Assembly (NCBI GenBank): GCA_964527395.1
Contig: CAZGQD010000020.1
Location: 1 to 26,742, forward strand
Direction of reading: 5' to 3'
DNA from: GCA-2688265 sp964527395
GTDB lineage: Archaea; Nanobdellota; Nanobdellia; Woesearchaeales; GW2011-AR9
DNA: 26,742 nucleotides
Shown here: positions 8,508-16,383 of the stretch, piece after piece
Position numbering within the stretch: the stretch's first letter is position 1
Layout: each line of letters starts with the position of its first letter
Program-made: the position numbers and the translations under genes
Notes under the pieces: generated by a model
The model's input: only the letters and a program-made list of their open reading frames with translations
Database searches by the model: none
Told to the model about the DNA's origin: nothing

Positions 8508-9911
8508 GTGGTAAAGAAAATAGTTTTTTTGGGTGGACCTTGTGGTAGAGAGGTTTGGATGTGGAATTTGTATCTTGAGCTAAAAAAGACTGAAGAAATA
8601 GAGCCTCATTTTATTGCTTTGAGACAAAAAGATGTGGATTTTTTTAATGGAAAAGGAGTTTTTGATGATAAGATTACTAAGATTTTTAGTTTGAAGAGTC
8701 AATTTGAGCCAGATGAAGATTATTTGAGGGAATGTGAAAGGAAATACGAGATTAATATTTGGGATTTTTGGAATATCACTTTAGCAAGAGATAAGAAAAG
8801 GCAGAAACTTGATAGAAAAGAAGTTTTATCTTATTTTCAAAGTTCTTTTAAGCAAGTAGAAAAAATAATTGATGAATTTAAGCCAGATATCTATTTGTAT
8901 TACGGTGTTGCTGGATATGATACAGCACTTTTCAATGAAGTTTTTAGACAAAAAGAAGTAAGAGTGTTAGAATATGTTGCAGCAATAATGCCTAATAGGT
9001 TCACTTTTTCTGAGGATTTGTCTAACCATTGGAGATCTTTGATCCATGAATATGAAGAAATTAAGAAGGATGGTTTGATTGAAAATGAGAGGAGAGAGGC
9101 GGAAAAGTTTATTGAGGGTTTTAGGAATAAACCAAAAGTTCCAGATTGTGCAAGAGTTTATAGAGAAGGATTTGGGAATAAATTGAATAGGTATAAAAAT
9201 TATGCAAAACAAGTTTTGAAATATAGGGAACTTCCTTCTAATATGAGGTTTGTTGTGTGGCCAGTGATTCAAAAATATTATGATGTCTTTGGTTATTTTG
9301 AGAAATATGATGAAAGTAAGGGTGAAAAGATAGTTTTATTTCCTTTACATTTTCAGCCTGAGGCAACAACATTGATTTATGGGAAATGGTATGTGGATCA
9401 AGTAAATTTGATAGGGAATATCGTTAAAGCGTTACCTTTAGGTTATACTTTGTATGTAAAAGAACATCCTTTTGGTTATGGAAATAGGAATCCAGATTTT
9501 TATAAAAGAATTAAGGCTCTACCTAATGTGAGATTGATTTCTCCAAGAGAAAATAATTTTGGTTTGATTCATAAATGTTCTTTATTAGTTACAATAACAG
9601 GTACTTCAGGATGGGAAGCTTTGTTGCTTGGGAAAAAAGTGGTGACTTTTGGGAATATATTTTTTAATATCTGTAGTGAGACTGAGAGAATAGAAAATAT
9701 TGAAAATTTGCCAGCAATTGTAAGGAATTCTTTAGATAAGAGAATTGATGATGAAGAGTTGATAATTTTTGTTGCAGCTTTACAAAAATGTAGTTATCCA
9801 GGTCTTGCAAGGTTACCAAGTGATTGTAGGGATTCTTGTTTGGAAGAAGACAATATGCAACTTTTGGCTAAAGGTTTTTTTGATTATTTGGAGAAATATC
9901 CTGGATTTTAA
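8508..9911 (+). CDS. Capsule polysaccharide synthesis protein (KpsC/KpsS-like glycosyltransferase)
   Basis: A 467-residue soluble protein resembling the Capsule_synth family. The diagnostic stretch is FPLHFQPEATTLIYG (278-292), followed by LYVKEHPFGYG (KEHP 318-321) and TGTSGWEALLLGKKVVTFG (365-383), the nucleotide-binding half of the GT-B fold. Bacterial KpsC and KpsS use CMP-Kdo. Lying next to a CMP-nonulosonic acid locus, this protein is a candidate to use the CMP-sugar made there; that donor assignment is inference. The start is a GTG, chosen because a promoter element sits 36 nt upstream and no in-frame ATG is nearby. It is a single-gene unit converging with the aminotransferase gene at 9946. 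Confidence 0.8.
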   Translation: MVKKIVFLGGPCGREVWMWNLYLELKKTEEIEPHFIALRQKDVDFFNGKGVFDDKITKIFSLKSQFEPDEDYLRECERKYEINIWDFWNITLARDKKRQKLDRKEVLSYFQSSFKQVEKIIDEFKPDIYLYYGVAGYDTALFNEVFRQKEVRVLEYVAAIMPNRFTFSEDLSNHWRSLIHEYEEIKKDGLIENERREAEKFIEGFRNKPKVPDCARVYREGFGNKLNRYKNYAKQVLKYRELPSNMRFVVWPVIQKYYDVFGYFEKYDESKGEKIVLFPLHFQPEATTLIYGKWYVDQVNLIGNIVKALPLGYTLYVKEHPFGYGNRNPDFYKRIKALPNVRLISPRENNFGLIHKCSLLVTITGTSGWEALLLGKKVVTFGNIFFNICSETERIENIENLPAIVRNSLDKRIDDEELIIFVAALQKCSYPGLARLPSDCRDSCLEEDNMQLLAKGFFDYLEKYPGF

Positions 9912-9921
9912 TAATTAATAT

Positions 9922-9936
9922 AAAAAGTTAAAAAAA
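9922..9936 (-). terminator. Oligo-T terminator of the aminotransferase/cytidylyltransferase operon
   Basis: On the minus strand two T runs (seven then five) follow the stop codon of the 9946 gene within about 25 bases. Archaeal RNA polymerase terminates at such T-rich tracts without needing a hairpin. Confidence 0.4.
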
Positions 9937-9945
9937 GAAATAATT

Positions 9946-11265
9946 TTATTCTGTCTTGTTACTGAAAAATTCAATGGTTTTTCTGAGGGCTTCAGCGATT
10001 TGTTTTGCTTCTTCTAAACTATCATAGTTTGTTTTAAATTGCATTAGTTTTGGCTGTAAATTTTCTGCAACTGGACATAAACCTTTTGAGTAGTCTTTGT
10101 TATTTCCTTTGTAAATTTCAGAGTCTATGGGAAATGTTTCTCCAAGAAATTTTCTGTTTTGAAATATTGGTTCATTATAAGTTAGTTGCCAAGCACCATA
10201 AATAAAATCTCCACCAAATTCGTAGAATTTTTTTCTGAATTCTGTCCATGAGCATTTTGCAATGTCTTTTTCAAAAATACAGACAAATGTCCAATAAGAG
10301 TTAACATATCCTTCTGGAGTTTTTTGGGGAGTTAAGAAATTGCTGCCTTCTACAGCTTTTAAGAAGAGTTCTCCGGTATCCATTCTTAGTTTAACAATTT
10401 CGTTGATTCTTTCAGTTTGTTCTAATGCTACTGCACCTTGTAATTCAGACATACGGTAATTCCATCCCATGGAATTGTGTCTTATTGATGTTGGGTCTCC
10501 TCTTTCTTGTTTTGGAAGAATTCCACCACTTTTACTAGTAAGAGAGTGGTATCCGAAACAGGAAAATTTACGGATAGCAGTAGCTAGTTCTTCGTTTTTA
10601 GTAATTATAATACCTCCATCACCACAAGTTAAATGTTTAGATGCTTGAAAACTAAAGCTTGTTGCGTGTCCAAAATTTCCTGCAAGTGTACCATTAATTG
10701 CTCCTAGAAAACATTCAGCACTGTCTTCTATAACTTTTAGGTTGTGTTTTTTAGAAATTTCCATGATCTCTGGCATATTTGCTGGTAGGCCATATAAATG
10801 AACAGGAAGAATGGCAGTTGTAAGTGGAGTTATTTTTTTTTCAATACTTTTTGGATCAATATTGAATGTTTGTGGATCAATATCAGCAAAAACAGGGATT
10901 GCGCCCTGATGTAATATTGCATATGATGTTGCTGCAGCTGTTAAAGGAGTTGTTATAACTTCATCTCCGGGTTTAACTCCTAATGCTGCAAGTGCAGAGT
11001 GCATTGTTGCTGTACCATTACAGTGAGCTATTCCAAAGTTGCCTTCTCCAAATTTTTTTGCGAATAATCTTTCGAACTTACCAACCATACCTGCTCCAGA
11101 AGAGTTTCCAAAACCATAATTTACAACTGTTTTTAAGTATTCTAATGCTTTTTGTGATACTCTTCCAGGGTGTCTTGGTTTTAGGTTATTATTAGGGTTA
11201 TTTTCGTTTTTGTTGTTACTAGAGTGAGTAATACTTTGTTCATTATTTTTGTTATTTTCTACCAT
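9946..11265 (-). CDS. DegT/DnrJ/EryC1/StrS sugar aminotransferase
   Basis: A 439-residue PLP enzyme that aminates a keto sugar. The substrate half starts near LKPRHPGRVS, CNGTATMHSALAALG is the phosphate loop, IEDSAE carries the ring-binding Asp (about 181), and SFQASKHLTCGDGG carries the PLP lysine (about K210). The protein is longer than a usual DegT enzyme (about 370-390 aa), with a roughly 25-residue Asn/Ser-rich N-terminus (SSNNKNENNPNNN) and an insert after the lysine. Start: GGAGG at 11275-11279 lies nine nt before ATG 11265 but directly abuts ATG 11274, so I chose 11265. It overlaps the upstream cytidylyltransferase-SDR gene by seven bases. The SDR-aminotransferase pairing suggests oxidation of a hydroxyl followed by amination; that is inferred. 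Confidence 0.88.
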   Translation of the reverse strand: MVENNKNNEQSITHSSNNKNENNPNNNLKPRHPGRVSQKALEYLKTVVNYGFGNSSGAGMVGKFERLFAKKFGEGNFGIAHCNGTATMHSALAALGVKPGDEVITTPLTAAATSYAILHQGAIPVFADIDPQTFNIDPKSIEKKITPLTTAILPVHLYGLPANMPEIMEISKKHNLKVIEDSAECFLGAINGTLAGNFGHATSFSFQASKHLTCGDGGIIITKNEELATAIRKFSCFGYHSLTSKSGGILPKQERGDPTSIRHNSMGWNYRMSELQGAVALEQTERINEIVKLRMDTGELFLKAVEGSNFLTPQKTPEGYVNSYWTFVCIFEKDIAKCSWTEFRKKFYEFGGDFIYGAWQLTYNEPIFQNRKFLGETFPIDSEIYKGNNKDYSKGLCPVAENLQPKLMQFKTNYDSLEEAKQIAEALRKTIEFFSNKTE

Positions 11266-12785
11266 GCTGTCCATCCTCCATCGATTACTAAGTTTGCCCC
11301 AGTCATATAAGATGAGGCATCTGATACTAGAAAAAGTAAAGCTCCTTTTAATTCATTTTTATTAGCCATTCTTCCAAGTGGTGTTCTTTTTGAATATTTA
11401 TTGATGAATTCTTCACTTTGGTTAGATTTAACTCCACCAGGACTAAGAGAATTTACACGAATTCCTTTTTTGCCCCAGTATGTTGCTAAGTGTCTAGTTA
11501 AATTGATAATTCCACCTTTACTTGCGGCGTATACTGCTGATGGAAAGGCTTTTGCTTCAGGTCCTTGATCATAGATGCTTAGATCGTTTCCAAGTAAGCC
11601 GTATGTTGAACCAATATTTATAATTACGCCAGAACCAGATTTTAACATCTCTTTTGCTATGAGTTTTGAACATAAGAAAGTACCATTAAGATTTACTTCC
11701 ATAACATTATCCCAGTCAGATTTAGGATATTCTTCGAAAGGAGTTGCAAAGGCCTTAGGCCTTAAAGCAGCGTTATTAACTAGAATGTCAATTTTTCCGA
11801 ATTTTTGTATAACTTTATTGATCATTTCTTGAATGTTTTGTTCATTAGTAATATCTGTTTTTATTCCAATTGCTTGAACATTGTTTCTTTTTGTAATTTC
11901 TGTAGCAAGTTTTTCACATTTTTCTTGATCAATATCAACAATAATTACGTTAGCTCCAGCATCAGAAAGGATTTCTACATGTTGTGAACCTAGAAGACCG
12001 CAAGCTCCAGTAACTATGGCAACTTTTGATTCAAGGTTAAATAAGTTATAAATTACTTTGTTATTGATTTTTTTTTGATATTTTTCTAGATTTTTTTTAA
12101 GAGTGATTCTAGCCAATTCTAGTTGAATTTGACTGTCGATATCTATGCATCTTTTATTTGGAGTTATTGTTGCAAATGAATTTTCAGCAAACCAAGTTTT
12201 GTGTTCTTTTAAGAAGCTTTTTTTTGCGGCGAAAACAACACCATCTAATTGATAGAATGTAGGTAATTCTTGTCTGTTTTTAATATGTTCTTTTTTGATG
12301 AAATTATTCATATTCTTGTTTTCTGATAAGGTATTCATCCAAACAGGTGGTGTCATAGCTTCTGTAACTGTAGCAATGGTATCTGCATCTTCTTTTACTA
12401 GTTTTTCTATTGCTCTGTCAATGTCTTTTGCGATACGTAAAGGAGAAGTTGCTTCTAATTTAAGAATAATATCAAATTGTTCTTTCCAATTTTTTTCAAT
12501 CCAGGATAACATGTGTTGGCAAACATCCATTTCAGCAGAAGTGTCTGTTGCTAGATGTTCTGGTCTAATGAAAGGGGCTTTTGCGCCAAAGTTTTTACAG
12601 ATATTTGCATATTTTTGTGAGTCAGTAGAGATTATTATTTCATCTACATATTTGCTGTTTTTAGCTGCTTCAATAGACCATGCAACTAAAGGTTTTCCAC
12701 ATAAATCAACAATATTTTTGTCAATAATACTTTTTGATCCACTTCTGATGGGGATATATGCTAGAACTTTTTTGCCAGTTATCAT
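11259..12785 (-). CDS. Fusion: CMP-nonulosonic acid cytidylyltransferase (NeuA/PtmB-like) + SDR oxidoreductase (PtmA-like)
   Basis: A single 508-residue frame with two complete domains. Residues 1-235 are a NeuA-type cytidylyltransferase: IPIRSGSKSIIDKNI (11-25) is the CTP loop, followed by GKPLVAWSIEAA, IIISTDS, LKLEATSPLR and the metal-binding CIDIDS (213-218). Residues 253-508 are a classical short-chain dehydrogenase: VTGACGLLGS (258-267), NNAA, the Ser in NIGSTYG, YAASK as the catalytic Tyr/Lys, and a GG-W C-terminus. In Campylobacter the corresponding proteins PtmB and PtmA are separate neighbouring genes in the legionaminic acid pathway (established). Here they are joined. The message is probably leaderless: TTTATAAA (12808-12815) is centred 26.5 nt before the ATG. 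The aminotransferase gene is coupled downstream. Confidence 0.9.
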   Translation of the reverse strand: MITGKKVLAYIPIRSGSKSIIDKNIVDLCGKPLVAWSIEAAKNSKYVDEIIISTDSQKYANICKNFGAKAPFIRPEHLATDTSAEMDVCQHMLSWIEKNWKEQFDIILKLEATSPLRIAKDIDRAIEKLVKEDADTIATVTEAMTPPVWMNTLSENKNMNNFIKKEHIKNRQELPTFYQLDGVVFAAKKSFLKEHKTWFAENSFATITPNKRCIDIDSQIQLELARITLKKNLEKYQKKINNKVIYNLFNLESKVAIVTGACGLLGSQHVEILSDAGANVIIVDIDQEKCEKLATEITKRNNVQAIGIKTDITNEQNIQEMINKVIQKFGKIDILVNNAALRPKAFATPFEEYPKSDWDNVMEVNLNGTFLCSKLIAKEMLKSGSGVIINIGSTYGLLGNDLSIYDQGPEAKAFPSAVYAASKGGIINLTRHLATYWGKKGIRVNSLSPGGVKSNQSEEFINKYSKRTPLGRMANKNELKGALLFLVSDASSYMTGANLVIDGGWTAW

Positions 12786-12806
12786 GGAAAAATATCGCGT
12801 TTTTTT

Positions 12807-12820
12807 GTTTATAAAACTTT
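12807..12820 (-). promoter_or_regulatory. TATA element for the cytidylyltransferase-SDR operon
   Basis: On the minus strand AAAGTTTTATAAAC precedes the ATG at 12785, with its TTTATAAA core centred 26.5 nt away. The position predicts transcription starting at or next to the start codon. Confidence 0.55.
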
Positions 12821-12860
12821 TGGAATATTGTTTTTTTTAAATAACTGGTGAGATCTGAGT

Positions 12861-12961
12861 GAGATATTCTTAAAATTGTTTATTTTAATAATTGAGAAGA
12901 CATGGGAGAGAGATATTCTTAATTTTTTTTGATTTAATTTATGGATTTTTGTTAAGAATAT
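12861..12961. repeat. Three copies of ATATTCTTAA in a divergent promoter region
   Basis: GAGATATTCTTAA occurs twice in direct orientation (12861-12873 and 12910-12922), and its inverted core TTAAGAATAT occurs once (12952-12961). All lie between the divergent promoters of the two halves of the nonulosonic acid locus. Copies with this arrangement could be binding sites of a shared regulator. The base composition is very AT-rich, so chance cannot be excluded. Confidence 0.4.
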
Positions 12962-13037
12962 GTTTAAATTATTAAATATTTAAATTTAAAATTGTTAGAT
13001 CTAAAATGAGATTTTAAGTACATGATATCTGTTGATT

Positions 13038-13053
13038 CATAATGTTTTTAAAG
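13038..13053 (+). promoter_or_regulatory. TATA-type promoter of the deacetylase-neuB operon
   Basis: CATAATGTTTTTAAAG starts 37 nt before ATG 13075, the spacing seen at 3700/3737 and 17139/17176. An in-frame ATG at 13042 lies inside this element and would be upstream of the transcript, which argues for 13075 as the start. Confidence 0.6.
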
Positions 13054-13074
13054 AATATAGCTGTTTTGTTAGAT

Positions 13075-14064
13075 ATGGGAATATATTTAGCAATTAGTTA
13101 TGACACAGAAATGACAATAGATGATAGATTACCAGGTTCAGTAATTTCTGCAGATGCTTTTGATGCTTTGTCTTTGGAGGCGAAAAAGGAGGCATGGGTT
13201 AATTTTTTAGGTAGTGGAGATATTTGGAGTGATCCAGACCATGTTAGAAGAAGTAGGAATGAACTTGATACTTTGAAAAGATTGGGTGGAGTATTTAAGG
13301 AACATGGCGGAAGGGCAACTTCTTTTGTGTTAGGAAAATGGTTAGATTATGCTGTTTCTGAATTAGGAAGCGATTTTGTGAGAGATTCTTTTGATTTAGA
13401 AGTTTTTGAAATTGGTTCTCATTCATATGATCATAGAGCACTTATAGCTACAGGAGATAAAACTAGAGATGGAATTGCTCCAACTTTACAATTAAATGAA
13501 GTAAGAGGACAATTGGTTAGGTCTGCTGGTAGTATTCTAAGGCATTTGGGAGTTAGAGTGACAGGTTTAAGAGTTCCAATGGGGAATTTAAGACCATTTG
13601 AGGAAGGAGAAAGAGGGATTTTAGAAGCGCTTGAAGCAGAAGGATATAAATATGTTTCATCTTGGCTTAAGACTGGGAAGACTGTGCCTAATGGAGTTGC
13701 TGATGCACAACCATTTTTTTATAAAAGTTTAGGATTTCCTGGTTTGCTTGAAATTCCAGGAGTAGGATTTTATGATGTACATGGGGCGCAACCAACAAGA
13801 TTGTTAATGTTTGATGATGAGGGTTCTTGGTCAATTGATGAGCGTTTAGGAGTTTATAAGGGAGTTATAGATGAAGCTCAAAGATTTGAATCTGAAACAG
13901 GAAGAGATGTTTTTGTTCCTTTAGTGTATCATCCAGGAGATGTGACTAATTATGATTCAAAATTGGAGTTTCATAGAAGGTTTTTAGGGGATTGTAAAGA
14001 ACGAGGAGTAAATATTGTGTCTTATGATCAAATTGATGAAATGATGAGATCTCCTGATCTTTAG
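13075..14064 (+). CDS. Polysaccharide deacetylase-like protein (NodB/CE4 fold), cytoplasmic
   Basis: A 329-residue carbohydrate esterase 4-type protein. Motif 1 is SYDTE (catalytic-base region, D10), motif 2 is GSHSYDH with H116 and H120 as zinc ligands, motif 3 is LRVPMGN (R166, P168), and LVYHPGD is the late histidine motif. These residues are those needed for metal-dependent N- or O-deacetylation. No signal peptide or transmembrane segment is seen, so it should act inside the cell on a sugar intermediate rather than on a wall polymer. It opens an operon with neuB 15 bp downstream. The start at 13075 is set by the promoter at 13038. In this pathway it might remove an acetyl group from the amino sugar or nonulosonic acid; that is inference. 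Confidence 0.8.
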   Translation: MGIYLAISYDTEMTIDDRLPGSVISADAFDALSLEAKKEAWVNFLGSGDIWSDPDHVRRSRNELDTLKRLGGVFKEHGGRATSFVLGKWLDYAVSELGSDFVRDSFDLEVFEIGSHSYDHRALIATGDKTRDGIAPTLQLNEVRGQLVRSAGSILRHLGVRVTGLRVPMGNLRPFEEGERGILEALEAEGYKYVSSWLKTGKTVPNGVADAQPFFYKSLGFPGLLEIPGVGFYDVHGAQPTRLLMFDDEGSWSIDERLGVYKGVIDEAQRFESETGRDVFVPLVYHPGDVTNYDSKLEFHRRFLGDCKERGVNIVSYDQIDEMMRSPDL

Positions 14065-14079
14065 GGAAGAGGTATTTAA

Positions 14080-15180
14080 ATGGAATTTAAAAATAGTAGA
14101 GTTGTTAAATTAGGGAATTGTGAAGTTTCAAATTTTGCTAAACCTTTTGTGATTGCAGAGATTGGGTCAAATCATAATGGGGATGTTGAGCTAGGAAAAA
14201 AAATGATTGATGCTGCTATAGAGGCAGGAGCAGATTCTGTTAAGTTTCAAGCTTTTGATATCCATCTTTTTTCTTCAGTTTGTTATGAAGATGATGAGCG
14301 GCGTGAAAAAACTATGGAGCATGATGCTTTGAAATATTATCTTACTCAAACTCATAAAAATACTTTAAAGGAAGAAATGTTGCAACATGTTGCTTCTAAA
14401 GAGATGTTGCGTGAGTTTAAGGAATATTGTGATCAAAGAGGTGTGATATTTTCTTGTACACCTTTAAATGAGGGTATTGCAGATTATTTGGTTGATGATT
14501 TAGATATGGCCTTTATAAAGGTAGCATCAATGGATTTGACAAATTTGCCTTTTTTAGAGTATTTAGCTAAGAAAGAAAAGCCAATGATACTTTCAACAGG
14601 GATGGGTACTTTTAAAGAAGTGGTTGAAGCAGTAGATACAATAATAAGCACAGGGAATGATCAGTTAGTACTTTTACATTGTGTTTCTTTATATCCTCCA
14701 AAAGATTCAGTGGTTAATTTGAATAATTTAGATTTGTTTAGAAGCAATTTTAATTGTCCTATTGGGTTTTCAGATCACAGTTCTGGAATAAGTATTCCGC
14801 TTGCAGCAGTAGCTAAAGGAGCTTGTTTGATAGAGAAGCATTTTACTTTAGATAAATCTCTTCCAGGGTGGGATCATAAAGTTTCAGCAACACCTGATGA
14901 GATGAAAGTGATTGTTGATGAAGGAAGGAGAATTAATGTTGCTTTAGGATCACATAATAGGATTTTGACTGAAGAAGAGATAGGAAAGAGAGCTTTATTT
15001 GCAAGAAGTATTGTGGTAGTTAGAGATTTGGTTGTAGGATCAATTATAACTAGAGAAGATATTGATTTTAGAAGACCAGGAATAGGTTTAGGATCAAAAT
15101 ATTGGGAATTTGTAGTAGGGAGAACTTTGAATGTAGATTTGAAGGCTGATTCTTTGGTGAATTTGGAAGATTTGAAATGA
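14080..15180 (+). CDS. neuB: Nonulosonic (sialic/legionaminic-type) acid synthase
   Basis: A 366-residue enzyme that condenses phosphoenolpyruvate with a six-carbon N-acylamino sugar to form a nine-carbon acid. The TIM barrel carries EIGSNHNGD, DSVKFQ, ILSTGMG, LLHCVSLYPP, IGFSDHSSG and IEKHFTLDKSLPGWDHK, all typical of NeuB. The C-terminal SAF (antifreeze-like) domain occupies about residues 305-366. PGWDHKVSA differs from the PGPDH sequence common in classical NeuB and PseI, so the exact substrate (ManNAc, or the bacillosamine-derived mannose used for legionaminate) cannot be read from the sequence. GAGGT at 14069-14073 gives a good ribosome site six nt before the ATG. The unknown gene downstream overlaps it by four bases. 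Confidence 0.93.
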   Translation: MEFKNSRVVKLGNCEVSNFAKPFVIAEIGSNHNGDVELGKKMIDAAIEAGADSVKFQAFDIHLFSSVCYEDDERREKTMEHDALKYYLTQTHKNTLKEEMLQHVASKEMLREFKEYCDQRGVIFSCTPLNEGIADYLVDDLDMAFIKVASMDLTNLPFLEYLAKKEKPMILSTGMGTFKEVVEAVDTIISTGNDQLVLLHCVSLYPPKDSVVNLNNLDLFRSNFNCPIGFSDHSSGISIPLAAVAKGACLIEKHFTLDKSLPGWDHKVSATPDEMKVIVDEGRRINVALGSHNRILTEEEIGKRALFARSIVVVRDLVVGSIITREDIDFRRPGIGLGSKYWEFVVGRTLNVDLKADSLVNLEDLK

Positions 15181-16355
15181 TTGTGAATATGGATAGGGCA
15201 ATGAAAAAAATGGCAAATGAATTAAATGGGATCATTGAAGAACTTCAGAAAGTATATGGAAGTAGTTTTGCAAAAATAAGAAGTGGGAATTATGAGGGAG
15301 CTTTTAGTGAGATTAATGAAGTTTTAGGAAGAGTAGATGAATTTCTTGGAGATAGACGTTATTCTTTTCAAGCGCGTAGTTTTGATTCTAATGAAGGAAG
15401 TATTTTAGAAGAAGTCCCATTTGCATTTTGGGATGGAGTAGGTGCAGTAGTTTCACGTCAAATGTATAGTTTAAGATTGTCTTTTGATGGAAGTGAAAAT
15501 AATTTAGATAGAGCAGAAACTTTGTTTGAAGAAACAGTAGGAATGTTGCCAAATAATAGTTTAGGAGTAGTAATACTAAAGGCACAAAGAGGTTTAGTAG
15601 ATGTTGCCAGAGCGGAAGCTTCAGGAGAAGTAAAGATGTATGATTCTGCAGTTCTATTCTATGAAAGTTCTTTAAGAAGAATAGGTATTGTTGATGATTG
15701 CTTTTCTTCTTTAAGAGATGATGGTTGGAAAGCTGAGTTAAAGAGACAAAAAGGTTGGATAGTAGGATTTGCTTCTGATGCATTAAGAGAACAAGGGAAA
15801 TTGTATGTTGAAAAAGGGAATAGTAGTTTTGCTTTAGAATCATTTCAAAAATCTAAGACTTATAATGATCTTGCTTTAGAATTAGTTACGGAGACAGGAG
15901 ATTTGCCAGGGCAGGTATTAAGGAATAGAGTTGCAGGAGAATTACTTTGGCAACAGGCAATTGTTGTAGAAGGACAAGAGGGTAAATTAGAATATTTAAG
16001 TTTAGCTAAAGATAGTTTTGGTTTTGCATGGGATGCTTATAAAGCTCAAGGAGATCAAGTGAATGAAGTTAGTGGAGTTTTTTTAGCTATAGCTGAAGCA
16101 GAGGCGATGGCTTATGGAGCTGTTAATTTGGGAGATTCTAGTGAAAAGAGTGTAGTAATGAAAAAATCTGCGCAGAATGCGATGGAGTTTGTTTTAGAAA
16201 ATAGTGGAGTTGTTCCAAGTCAATATTGGATAGTTCATGCGTCAAGGGAAAGATTGTTGCCAATAGCAGAAAATTTGAAATTAATAGGTGATGATTCTTT
16301 TGTTGATAGAGTGAACGGATTATATGAATTAAATGGTTCTGATTATAATGGATAA
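15177..16355 (+). CDS. Unknown alpha-helical, TPR-like protein in the neuB operon
   Basis: A 392-residue soluble protein that I do not recognise. It has no signal peptide or transmembrane helix. The sequence reads as helix after helix rich in Ala, Glu and Leu, with TPR-like spacing: NYEGAFSEINEVLGR, LDRAETLFEETVGMLPNNS, DSAVLFYESSLRRIG, SSFALESFQKSKTYND and AKDSFGFAWDAYKAQGD. No consensus active-site motif is seen. Its ATG overlaps the neuB stop by four bases and neuD follows 28 bp later, so it is made together with them. A scaffold or regulator for the pathway enzymes is one possibility, but this is a guess from fold and context. It occupies the place where a hydrolysing 2-epimerase gene is often found. 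Confidence 0.8.
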   Translation: MIVNMDRAMKKMANELNGIIEELQKVYGSSFAKIRSGNYEGAFSEINEVLGRVDEFLGDRRYSFQARSFDSNEGSILEEVPFAFWDGVGAVVSRQMYSLRLSFDGSENNLDRAETLFEETVGMLPNNSLGVVILKAQRGLVDVARAEASGEVKMYDSAVLFYESSLRRIGIVDDCFSSLRDDGWKAELKRQKGWIVGFASDALREQGKLYVEKGNSSFALESFQKSKTYNDLALELVTETGDLPGQVLRNRVAGELLWQQAIVVEGQEGKLEYLSLAKDSFGFAWDAYKAQGDQVNEVSGVFLAIAEAEAMAYGAVNLGDSSEKSVVMKKSAQNAMEFVLENSGVVPSQYWIVHASRERLLPIAENLKLIGDDSFVDRVNGLYELNGSDYNG

Positions 16356-16383
16356 ATATTTTGAGGAATTAAGGAGTTTTTAG

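Noticed and set aside
12295..12840. 181-residue open frame on the + strand
   Set aside because: It is antisense to the cytidylyltransferase half of the fusion gene, whose motifs are intact. The antisense product is low-information and has no family resemblance.
15388..15843. 151-residue open frame on the minus strand, rich in Leu, His and Gln
   Set aside because: It lies opposite the helical-repeat gene, which is coupled to neuB. The Leu/His/Gln/Asn composition is what reversed Glu/Ala/Ser-rich coding gives.
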